From: Nitratireductor aquibiodomus NL21 = JCM 21793
Lineage (GTDB): Bacteria > Pseudomonadota > Alphaproteobacteria > Rhizobiales > Rhizobiaceae
NCBI RefSeq assembly: GCF_000615975.1
Contig: NZ_BAMP01000030.1
Span: forward strand, 1 to 44,628
Direction of reading: 5' to 3'
DNA: 44,628 nucleotides
The notes below the pieces were generated by a model, which saw only the letters and a program-made list of their open reading frames with translations, was not told the DNA's origin and made no database searches. Made by a program: the position numbers and the translations under genes. Position 1 is the stretch's first letter; each line of letters opens with the position of its first letter. This document shows, piece after piece, positions 11,728-18,365 of the stretch.

Positions 11728-11889
11728 TCAAAAGCACCAGGACAACCCGGACTCGACGAGTGCGAGAAAAATTCCTGCCCCGTTTTCCAGCCACATGGCA
11801 AAGGCCAGCCCGGTGAATGCAGCCAGGAGCAGTGTCGCCGCGCCCAGTTTGAACCAGATGGCCGTGTGCCAGGGTTGCTGTGTTTTCAT
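11728..11889 (-). CDS. Small single-pass membrane protein, 53 aa, upstream of the SCO1 gene
   Basis: The minus strand encodes 53 residues: MKTQQPWHTAIWFKLGAA, a long hydrophobic segment (TLLLAAFTGLAFAMWL), then ENGAGIFLALVESGLSWCF. The layout is a short basic, aromatic N-terminus, one membrane helix and an amphipathic C-terminal helix ending in Trp-Cys-Phe. I believe proteins ending in a similar 'IFL...E.GLSWCF' pattern occur next to SCO1 genes in rhizobia, but that is from memory. It is in the same orientation as the SCO1 gene, 36 bases away, so an operon and a role near cytochrome oxidase assembly are reasonable inferences. No Shine-Dalgarno of note. Confidence 0.65.
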   Translation of the reverse strand: MKTQQPWHTAIWFKLGAATLLLAAFTGLAFAMWLENGAGIFLALVESGLSWCF

Positions 11890-11949
11890 AGCCCATACTA
11901 CGCGCAACTCCGGACTGCATGCAAAGCCTCATCTTGTCGCAAGGGAGGT

Positions 11950-12050
11950 CATGAAGAAAACCTCCCGTCGCCTGGAGGCCGACGGGAGGTTCAGGGTTGA
12001 GGTTGTATGTTGCCATGTGGCTATGGGGACGGGTTCAACCCCACATACGC
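11950..12050 (-). ncRNA. Candidate small RNA or attenuated leader
   Basis: Read on the minus strand, a 5' stem-loop (ATGTGG at 12046-12041 pairing with CCACAT at 12020-12015) is followed by an unpaired stretch with CAACCTCAACCC. A perfect 12-bp stem (AACCTCCCGTCG / CGACGGGAGGTT, 9-nt loop) then runs into TTTTCTTC. This is the architecture of a bacterial small RNA. No minus-strand protein gene lies upstream that would need this terminator. Alternatives: an attenuator for the downstream 53-codon/SCO1 operon, or a small ORF starting ATGGCAACATAC. Confidence 0.4.
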
Positions 12051-12142
12051 ACTTTACTGAGACATGGTTTGGAAAGGATTGCCTTGACCTTCAATCCTGA
12101 GGTGTACTCGATTGCAGCGAGAGGCTTACCGGGAGGATCGTC

Positions 12143-12510
12143 ATGACGATTTCCGATATTCGACTGAAGCGCATCTATGACCCGGTGGAGGACAGGGATG
12201 GAACGCGGATCCTGATTGACCGTCTGTGGCCGCGCGGTATGAGCAAGGAACGCGCTGCACTTGACGCGTGGATGCCGGAGATCGGCCCCAGTCACGAACT
12301 GCGCAAATGGTATGCCCACGAGCCGAGCGCTGGGAAACGTTCCGTCAGCGATACCGGGAAGAACTGGCCGGCCGTGAAGAATGGCTCGAACAATTGAGGG
12401 CGGCGGCCAGGAAAGGGCCTCTGACGCTGTTGTTCTCCGCTACGGACCCTGACCGGAATCAGGCGGTGGTCGTTCGTCAATTCCTGCAGGAAGACGACGA
12501 CTCCTCATAA
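12143..12510 (+). CDS. DUF488-family protein (frame broken once as read)
   Basis: The N-terminal part (IRLKRIYDP...[41 protein letters not shown]) is the hallmark of DUF488 proteins (YeaO-like), small soluble proteins of uncertain function. The second part ([14 protein letters not shown]...[21 protein letters not shown]) matches the family's C-terminus, but lies in another frame. The slip is at 12323-12324: GAGCCGAG is read where GAGCCCGAG would continue the protein. Restored length is 122 residues, normal for the family. GGGAGGA lies 5 bases before the ATG. It stands alone, divergent from the SCO1 operon. Confidence 0.85.
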
Positions 12511-12704
12511 TGCGATCTCAATTTATGATTGTATTTGACGCGCGCCGGCAGTCTGTTCACCGGAAATCAGGGGAATATCCGGCGCAGAGTAGACGTTTAG
12601 CCTATACGGCGTGGCCGCACTCTTGACTCACGGAATGCTTATGGAGACATATGTGCACGGTTCGCCCATGCAGAATGGGCGTTCGTGGTGCCGGGGCGGA
12701 TTTC

Positions 12705-13166
12705 ATGATCAAGGATTTCGACAAGTTAAAGCAGCAGCTTACCGAGCTGTCCGAGGCGGTAAACAAGTTCGAATCGGAGGCTGTCCAGCTGCGCGTGGTC
12801 GAATTGGTGCTGGGGCAACGCGAGGGGCAGGTCGGCGGTTTCGCCGAAGGCGGGATTAACGAGTTTATCGCAGGCCCAGGTATGATGCATGTCGTGCGCA
12901 ATACGGCACGCCCGGGGCGCCGCAAGACAACCACCGATAGCGCAAAGGGCGCCGTTGCTGCATTGAACGAGCTGCTTGAGAGCGATTTTTTCACTGAGCC
13001 ACGGACCATTGGCGACATCGTCGCCCGCTGTCAGGAGGCATTTGGCATGCGTTACAAGTCGAATGCGTTTTCCGGACCGCTTTCGCGCCATGCGCGCACG
13101 GGCGTACTCAATCGCGAGAAGAATGCGGACGGCAAGTTCGTATATGTAAAGCCTGAAGCCGGCTGA
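12705..13166 (+). CDS. Uncharacterised protein, 153 aa, possible winged-helix C-terminus
   Basis: I do not recognise the family. ATG 12705 is preceded by GGGGCGGA; an open frame back to 12651 adds an unlikely Cys/Arg-rich leader. The first 30 residues (DFDKLKQQLTELSEAVNKFESEAVQL) look like a short coiled coil. A low-complexity basic linker follows (ARPGRRKTTTDSAKGAV). The C-terminal part (LNELLESDFFTEPRTIGDIVARCQEAFG...FSGPLSRHARTGVLNREKNADGKFVYV) reads like a winged-helix module: three helices and a beta hairpin with a basic recognition region. Such modules occur in DNA- or ligand-binding regulators. It is convergent with the helicase gene, with only 12 bases between the stops. Confidence 0.72.
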   Translation: MIKDFDKLKQQLTELSEAVNKFESEAVQLRVVELVLGQREGQVGGFAEGGINEFIAGPGMMHVVRNTARPGRRKTTTDSAKGAVAALNELLESDFFTEPRTIGDIVARCQEAFGMRYKSNAFSGPLSRHARTGVLNREKNADGKFVYVKPEAG

Positions 13167-13178
13167 CTGCAGAAAGTT

Positions 13179-15677
13179 CTAAACCCGCTGGACGAAGCCG
13201 TCGAGCACGCGCTTCTGGCCCGCCTTGTCGAAATCGATGGTGAGCTTGTTGCCCTCGATTGCCGCGATATTGCCATTGCCGAATTTGAGATGGAACACTC
13301 GATCGCCGACCTTGAAGGCAGAGGGGGTGTCGGAGACCGATTTGGCGACCAGCTCTCCTTCGATCACACGGCCCTTGACCGAACCGCGTCCGGCGCCATA
13401 GCCAGAATCCGCCTCGCCATAGCCGATGCGTTCCACCTGATGGCCGGAGCGGTTGCCCCAGTTGCGCGCCGTCGCCTCGGTCCGGTTTTTCTGGGCACGC
13501 TGCCAGCCGGGTGTGGCGTAGCTGTTTGAAAAGGCGGGCTGATCGTCGAAGCGGGATTTGCCATAGGGGTTGGGCCGGCCGGGTTGACCGGCGGAATAAC
13601 CGCCGTAGCCGCTGCTTTCTTCGGCCACATCCACATGCGCTTCGGGAAGCTCGTCGAGAAAGCGCGAGGGAATAGTGGACTGCCAGAGGCCGTGAATGCG
13701 CCGGTTGGAGGCGAACCACAGATGCAGGTTCTTCTTGGCGCGGGTCAGGCCCACATAGGCCAGACGCCGCTCTTCCTCAAGCCCTGAGCGGCCGCCCTCA
13801 TCGAGCGCGCGCTGATGGGGGAAGAGGCCTTCCTCCCAGCCGGGCAGGAACACGGTGGGGAATTCGAGACCCTTGGCCGAATGCAGCGTCATGAGGCTGA
13901 CGGCGTCGAGTTCTTCGTCGCGCTCGGCATCCATGACGAGAGCCACATGCTCCAGGAAGCCGCGCAGGCTGTCGTAATCCTCCATGGAGCGGATCAGCTC
14001 CTTGAGGTTTTCGAGCCTGCCCGGCGCTTCGGCGGAGCGGTCGTTTTTCCACATGTCCGTATAGCCGGATTCTTCGAGGATGATCTCGGCCAATTCGGTG
14101 TGAGGCGTGCGGTCGAGCATGGCCTGCCAGCGCTCGATATTGTCGACCAGCGTGCGCAGCGATGCGCGCGGCTTGGGCTTCATTTCTTCGGTGCCGACGA
14201 GATCGCGGGCAGCTTGCAGAAGGGTGGCCTCGCGCATGCGCGAGACATCGTGGATCTGGCGGACGCTGGCTTCGCCCAATCCGCGCTTCGGCGTGTTGAC
14301 GATGCGCTCGAAGGCGAGATCGTCGGCGGCCTGCGCGACGATGCGGAAATAGGCCATGGCATCGCGGATTTCCATGCGCTCGTAGAAGCGCGGGCCGCCG
14401 ATGACGCGGTAGTTGAGCCCCAGCGTGACGAAGCGGTCTTCGAACTCGCGCATCTGGAAGGAGGCGCGCACGAGGATGGCGATGTCGTTGAGGGCGTGGC
14501 CCTTCACCTGGAGCGCCTCGATCTCCTCGCCGACGGCACGGGCCTCTTCCTCAGAATCCCATGAGGCGTGCACCTTCACCTTGGGATCGTCGGGATCGGA
14601 ATGCTCGGTGAAGAGGGTTTTGCCGAGCCGGCCCTCATTGTTAGCGATGAGATGCGAGGCGGCGCCCAGAATATGCGCGGTGGAACGGTAATTGCGCTCC
14701 AGCCGGATGACGGCGGCACCCGGAAAATCCTTCTCGAAGCGCAGGATGTTGTCCACTTCCGCGCCGCGCCAGCCATAGATGGACTGGTCGTCGTCGCCCA
14801 CGCAGCAGATGTTCACCGGCTCCGTGCTCTTCGGGCGCTGGGCGAGCAGCCTGAGCCACATATATTGCGCTGTGTTGGTGTCCTGATACTCGTCGACGAG
14901 AATGTAGCGGAACCTGCGGTGATACTCGGCGAGCACATCCGGATTGTCGCGCAGAATGCGGATCGGATGGCACAGAAGATCGCCGAAATCGACGGCGTTG
15001 AGCGTCTTCAGACGCTCCTGATAGGCGGTGTAAAGCTCGCGGCCCTTGCCATTGGCGAAGGCACGCGCATCCCCCTCGGGGATCTCCTTCGGGGCGAGCC
15101 CCTTGTTCTTCCAGCCGTCGATCATCTGGGCGAACTGGCGTGGCGGCCAGCGCTTGTCGTCCAGCCCCTCGGCTTGGATGATCTGTTTCAGGAGGCGGAT
15201 CTGGTCGTCGGTGTCGAGAATGGTGAAGGAGCTTTTCAGGCCCGCAAGTTCCGCATGTTTGCGCAGGATCTTGACGCCGATGGAGTGGAAGGTGCCGAGC
15301 CACGGCATGCCCTCGATGGCCTCGCCGACCAGCGTGCCGATGCGCAGCTTCATCTCGCGGGCGGCCTTGTTGGTGAAGGTAACGGCGAGGATCTGCGAGG
15401 GATAGGCGCGGCCAGAGGCCAGAATATGCGCGATGCGGGTCGTTAGAACCCGTGTCTTGCCCGTGCCGGCGCCAGCGAGCACCAGAACCGGGCCCTCGGT
15501 GGTTTCCACCGCGAGGCGCTGCTCGGGATTAAGTGCATCGAGATAGCGTGTGTCGGGACCGCCCGAGCGCGCGGCCATGGCGCGCGCTGCAATGCCCGAA
15601 GGCTTCTGCGCTGCCGGGGGAGGCGGGGTCGGGTCGTCCTCATCAAAGAACGGAATATCGTCAGGGAAGCCGGACAT
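13179..15677 (-). CDS. uvrD: UvrD/PcrA-type superfamily 1A DNA helicase
   Basis: This ATP-dependent 3'-5' helicase belongs to the UvrD/PcrA/Rep group, which acts in nucleotide excision and mismatch repair and removes obstacles from DNA. Motifs appear in order: LNPEQRLAVETTEGPVLVLA (Q motif), AGAGTGKTRVL (Walker A), AVTFTNKAAREM (Ia), LVDEYQDTN (II), VGDDDQSIYGWRGA (III), LERNYRST (IV), VSLMTLHSAKGLEFP (V) and YVGLTRAKKNL (VI). The C-terminal tail VGDRVFHLKFGNGNIAAIEG is the Tudor-like RNA-polymerase-contact domain typical of PcrA/UvrD. I start at the ATG before SGFPDDIPFFDEDD (15677), giving 832 residues. An upstream ATG would add 32 residues unlike the family. Confidence 0.92.
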   Translation of the reverse strand: MSGFPDDIPFFDEDDPTPPPPAAQKPSGIAARAMAARSGGPDTRYLDALNPEQRLAVETTEGPVLVLAGAGTGKTRVLTTRIAHILASGRAYPSQILAVTFTNKAAREMKLRIGTLVGEAIEGMPWLGTFHSIGVKILRKHAELAGLKSSFTILDTDDQIRLLKQIIQAEGLDDKRWPPRQFAQMIDGWKNKGLAPKEIPEGDARAFANGKGRELYTAYQERLKTLNAVDFGDLLCHPIRILRDNPDVLAEYHRRFRYILVDEYQDTNTAQYMWLRLLAQRPKSTEPVNICCVGDDDQSIYGWRGAEVDNILRFEKDFPGAAVIRLERNYRSTAHILGAASHLIANNEGRLGKTLFTEHSDPDDPKVKVHASWDSEEEARAVGEEIEALQVKGHALNDIAILVRASFQMREFEDRFVTLGLNYRVIGGPRFYERMEIRDAMAYFRIVAQAADDLAFERIVNTPKRGLGEASVRQIHDVSRMREATLLQAARDLVGTEEMKPKPRASLRTLVDNIERWQAMLDRTPHTELAEIILEESGYTDMWKNDRSAEAPGRLENLKELIRSMEDYDSLRGFLEHVALVMDAERDEELDAVSLMTLHSAKGLEFPTVFLPGWEEGLFPHQRALDEGGRSGLEEERRLAYVGLTRAKKNLHLWFASNRRIHGLWQSTIPSRFLDELPEAHVDVAEESSGYGGYSAGQPGRPNPYGKSRFDDQPAFSNSYATPGWQRAQKNRTEATARNWGNRSGHQVERIGYGEADSGYGAGRGSVKGRVIEGELVAKSVSDTPSAFKVGDRVFHLKFGNGNIAAIEGNKLTIDFDKAGQKRVLDGFVQRV

Positions 15678-15969
15678 CGGACCTGCATATGGTGATTCGG
15701 GGGGCAAAGCCCAAGGATGTTTTCTATTTGTACCGGTTTGTGGCCCATGAACCAAGGGGAGGTGAACCGGCAAAGGAACGTTGCGGAACGCTGTTGACGT
15801 TTTGCATGGCTGGAGCCAATCTGTTCATGGCTGAACGCAGCCGGCAGTCCGCGCCCCGAGGGGTATGGCGAATGCGTTCTGATTGTCTCCATGGTTCCTT
15901 TCACCGACGGCGACGACATCGGCAACGCGGACACTGATTGTTACGCGCCTCGATGAAGGACCCTGAACC

Positions 15970-16506
15970 ATGCTTGAATTCTCCGACGCGAAAACCATGG
16001 CAAAAGCCATGCGCGCCTCGCTTTCCGCAAAGGGCGTTTCGATTTCGCACAGCGAAGCGCTGGAGATCGTTGCCCGCCAGTTCGGCTTCGATAGCTGGAA
16101 TATTCTGGCTGCGAAGATGACCGAGCCGGTTGTGGAAGAGATTGTTCTCCAGCCGGCCATACCGATCCTGCGCATATTCGACGAAGCGAAGGCACGGGCT
16201 TTTTATCTCGATTTTCTCGGCTTCAGGGTCGACTGGGAGCACCGGTTCGGCCCGGATATGCCCCTATACATGCAGGTTTCGCGCGGCGAACTCAGCCTGC
16301 ATCTGAGTGAACATTCCGGAGATGCGACGCCGGGTGGCAATGCCGTGGTGTTCATGACCGGGATCAGGGCGCTTCATGCGGAGTTGCATGGACGGGACTA
16401 CAAGTACAATCGTCCGGGTCTTGAAAAGCAGGAATGGGGACTGGAACTCGGCGTGATCGATCCGTTCAGCAACAGGCTTCGCTTTATCGAGAAAAGCGGG
16501 GCCTGA
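15970..16506 (+). CDS. Glyoxalase/bleomycin-resistance superfamily protein with N-terminal extension
   Basis: The protein has 178 residues. Residues 1-50 form an N-terminal module (DAKTMAKAMRASLSAKGVSISHSEALEIVARQFGFDSWNILAAK) seen in a subgroup of glyoxalase-related proteins. The remainder is one vicinal-oxygen-chelate domain: PILRIFDEAKARAFYLDFLGF, then RGELSLHLSEHSGD and LGVIDPFSNRLRFIEK. Candidate metal ligands are the His in LHLSEH and the Glu near the end. The family contains metal-dependent enzymes as well as proteins that merely sequester drugs, so no substrate is assigned. Before it lies a 292-base gap shared with the divergent helicase gene, in which I see no clear feature. Confidence 0.83.
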   Translation: MLEFSDAKTMAKAMRASLSAKGVSISHSEALEIVARQFGFDSWNILAAKMTEPVVEEIVLQPAIPILRIFDEAKARAFYLDFLGFRVDWEHRFGPDMPLYMQVSRGELSLHLSEHSGDATPGGNAVVFMTGIRALHAELHGRDYKYNRPGLEKQEWGLELGVIDPFSNRLRFIEKSGA

Positions 16507-16511
16507 AAGGA

Positions 16512-16925
16512 TCAGTGCTCGCTTTCGCACAGCGAATGGTCTGCGAGTGCCCGCAGAACGTGGCAGTCGCAGACCGCGCCGCTGTCGCAGCTATCGACAA
16601 TGCGCTGCAGTTCGTGCTCGAGCCTTTGCAGGCGCGCGATGCGTTCGCGCACTTCTATGAGATGTTCGCGCGCAATGCTGTCGGCTGCCTCGCACGGTTT
16701 TTCGGGGTGGCCGCTCAGTTCGATGAGTGAACGGATGGCGTCGATGCCGAGACCCAGGTCGCGCGCATGACGGATAAAGGCGAGGCGCTCCATGGCCTGC
16801 CTGCCATAGCGACGCTGGTTGCCGGACGAGCGTTCGGGCGGCTCAATCAGACCCGTCTCTTCGTAGTACCGGATTGTTGGCACCTTCACGCCCACGCGCT
16901 TCGACAGTTCTCCGATAGACCACAT
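16512..16925 (-). CDS. MerR-family regulator with a Cys-rich effector region
   Basis: This 137-residue activator/repressor has a MerR N-terminus (WSIGELSKRVGVKVPTIRYYEETGLI, then NQRRYGRQAMERLAFIRHARDLGLGIDAIRSL) and a dimerisation helix (RERIARLQRLEHELQRIV). The C-terminal effector region is rich in thiol and imidazole groups: CDSGAVCDCHVLRAL and DHSLCESEH, plus Cys about residue 80. That is what one expects of a metal- or thiol-sensing member, though no specific metal can be assigned. I prefer the ATG at 16925 because AGGAG is 8 bases upstream; the ATG at 16931 is too close. It is divergent from the dienelactone-hydrolase-like gene, which it may control. Confidence 0.85.
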   Translation of the reverse strand: MWSIGELSKRVGVKVPTIRYYEETGLIEPPERSSGNQRRYGRQAMERLAFIRHARDLGLGIDAIRSLIELSGHPEKPCEAADSIAREHLIEVRERIARLQRLEHELQRIVDSCDSGAVCDCHVLRALADHSLCESEH

Positions 16926-16962
16926 GGGCATCGCTCCTTTTCTGCTTGCGCAAGATATAGGA

Positions 16963-16987
16963 AGTCCCCGCCGGAGGTGGAAGGACT
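16963..16987. promoter_or_regulatory. Candidate MerR operator (inverted repeat)
   Basis: AGTCC at 16963-16967 and GGACT at 16983-16987 form an inverted repeat centred in the divergent gap between the MerR gene and the hydrolase gene. MerR proteins usually bind such dyads inside a promoter with a long spacer. I do not find convincing -35/-10 boxes in the right places, so this is tentative. Confidence 0.3.
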
Positions 16988-17079
16988 ACCGCGCGCTCAC
17001 GCGGCTGTGAATGGACCTTTTCCACGTGGGCCTTACCTTGAAACTCGGCGGGAACCAACCAGCGAACGGGAGTGAACTC

Positions 17080-17958
17080 ATGCAGGATCAGCCGAAGATC
17101 ACCCAGGCGATGATTGACGCCTATGACGAGTACACGCATCTCACGCTCGACCGACGCGCATTCATGAGCAGACTGACAAAACTGGCGGGTTCCGGAGCCG
17201 CGGCCGCGGCCATTGTGCCGATGCTCGCAGCGAATTCCGCGCGCGCCGCCATGGTCGCCGAGGACGACGAGCGCGTGACGGCGGAAGACATCGCCTATGC
17301 CGGCGACGGCGGGGAGATGATGGGCTATCTCGTCCGACCGGCCGGTGTGGAGGGAAAGCTTCCGGCCGTGATCGTCATCCACGAGAACCGTGGCCTCAAC
17401 CCGCATATCCGCGATGTAGCGCGACGCATGGCGCTTGAAGGGTTTGTTGCGCTGGCACCCGATTTTCTGTCTCCATCCGGCGGCACGCCGGAGGATGAGG
17501 ACATGGCGCGCGAAATGATCGGCCAACTCGATGGAGGCCAGACCGTGCGCAACGCGGTTGCGACACAGGCCTTTCTTGCAGGGCATGATGCGACCAATGG
17601 CAATGTCGGCGCCATCGGCTTCTGCTGGGGTGGGGGGCTGGTGAATGAGCTTGCCGTCAACGATCCCGAGCTCGATGCGGGCGTTGCCTATTACGGGCGT
17701 CAGGCCGATGCGGGCGAAGTCTCGAAGATCGAGGCGCCGCTGCTGCTCCACTATGCGGGGCTCGATGAGCGGATCAATGCCGGTATCGATGCCTATCGCA
17801 CCGCGCTCGAAGGGGCGGGCAAGACGTTCAGCATCCATGTCTATGAGGGAGTGAACCACGCCTTCAACAACGATACGTCGGAAGCGCGTTACGACAAGGA
17901 AGCCGCGGACCTTGCCTGGCAGAGAACGGTGACCTTCCTGCAGGAAAACCTGTCCTGA
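17080..17958 (+). CDS. Dienelactone hydrolase family protein with Tat-type signal
   Basis: This 292-residue alpha/beta hydrolase has the dienelactone-hydrolase nucleophile elbow GFCWGGGL (catalytic Cys). The Asp is probably in AGLDERINAGID and the catalytic His is in YEGVNHAFNND. VIVIHENRGLNPHIRDVARR is the family's oxyanion-hole region. Near residues 23-55 is a twin-arginine-like signal (LDRRAFMSRLTKLAG, then an Ala-rich helix and a possible AxA site), suggesting export. ATG 17080 is chosen as the start of the recognisable protein, with AACGGGAG upstream; an ATG at 17011 would add 23 residues. The real substrate is unknown. The divergent MerR gene suggests inducible expression. Confidence 0.87.
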   Translation: MQDQPKITQAMIDAYDEYTHLTLDRRAFMSRLTKLAGSGAAAAAIVPMLAANSARAAMVAEDDERVTAEDIAYAGDGGEMMGYLVRPAGVEGKLPAVIVIHENRGLNPHIRDVARRMALEGFVALAPDFLSPSGGTPEDEDMAREMIGQLDGGQTVRNAVATQAFLAGHDATNGNVGAIGFCWGGGLVNELAVNDPELDAGVAYYGRQADAGEVSKIEAPLLLHYAGLDERINAGIDAYRTALEGAGKTFSIHVYEGVNHAFNNDTSEARYDKEAADLAWQRTVTFLQENLS

Positions 17959-17961
17959 ATG

Positions 17962-18207
17962 TCAAAAGGCGTCGAAGGGCGCTGGGTCATAGGCAATGAA
18001 GAGGCGTTTCTGGCGCGCGGTGCGGACGATGGCGCGGACATAGATAAGGTCGATGGGGATCGGCCTTCGGTTGCGTTCCAGCCAGTAGAGTTCGTCCTCG
18101 ATGGATTTCAGCGCGCGCCAGAAGTCATAATCCGTTATCTCGTGCGAGTGCGCGAGACCGTCTGACAGGGCTTTGGCTTCCTCGTTCAACACCGGGCTTT
18201 CCGCCAC
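17962..18207 (-). CDS. Small uncharacterised protein, 81 aa
   Basis: I do not recognise a named family. The protein is soluble and helical, with a distinctive core YDFWRALKSIEDELYWLERNRRPIP followed by VRAIVRTARQKRLFIAYDPAPFD, a sequence pattern too ordered to be a random frame. It starts with GTG at 18207; a GTG a few codons inside is an alternative. It faces the hydrolase gene convergently, with the stops 3 bases apart. Two copies of the CtrA-type octamer TTAACCAT lie 65-110 bases upstream on its coding strand. The next upstream gene on that strand is the CLC transporter, 158 bases away. Confidence 0.65.
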   Translation of the reverse strand: MAESPVLNEEAKALSDGLAHSHEITDYDFWRALKSIEDELYWLERNRRPIPIDLIYVRAIVRTARQKRLFIAYDPAPFDAF

Positions 18208-18271
18208 CTACGAATCGAATGCGTTTACCAAGGATGGTCGACGTGCGGCGTGAGCGCTTCAAGCGCGGCAC

Positions 18272-18316
18272 ATGGTTAAACTTGTGCAAAGATTTTAGCC
18301 GTGACGGTATGGTTAA
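18272..18316 (-). promoter_or_regulatory. Two CtrA-like boxes (TTAACCAT)
   Basis: On the minus strand the octamer TTAACCAT occurs twice, at 18272-18279 and 18309-18316, 37 bases apart, in the leader of the 81-codon gene. This octamer is the CtrA cell-cycle regulator motif proposed for Rhizobiales. The classical TTAA-N7-TTAA form is not present, so assignment rests on the octamer alone. Confidence 0.4.
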
Positions 18317-18365
18317 CAAAACCTTCTTCCTCGCTTCGGGCGGCCAAACTCCTGGAAGACAACGC

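Noticed and set aside
12001..12050. A tRNA-like GGGTTCAACCCC stretch
   Set aside because: It looks like a T-arm but there is no matching acceptor, D or anticodon arm around it; it is better explained as the first stem of the candidate small RNA.
15776..15789. Possible alphaproteobacterial SOS (LexA) box, GAAC-N6-GAAC, upstream of the UvrD/PcrA gene
   Set aside because: The accepted motif has a 7-base spacer (GTTC-N7-GTTC); here it is 6. A missing base is conceivable given the other deletions, but there is no evidence for it.
15678..15969. Small frames in the helicase/glyoxalase divergent gap (e.g. one starting MSALPMSSPS on the minus strand)
   Set aside because: Low-quality composition, overlap with the helicase start and no family pattern; I see no supported feature in this gap.
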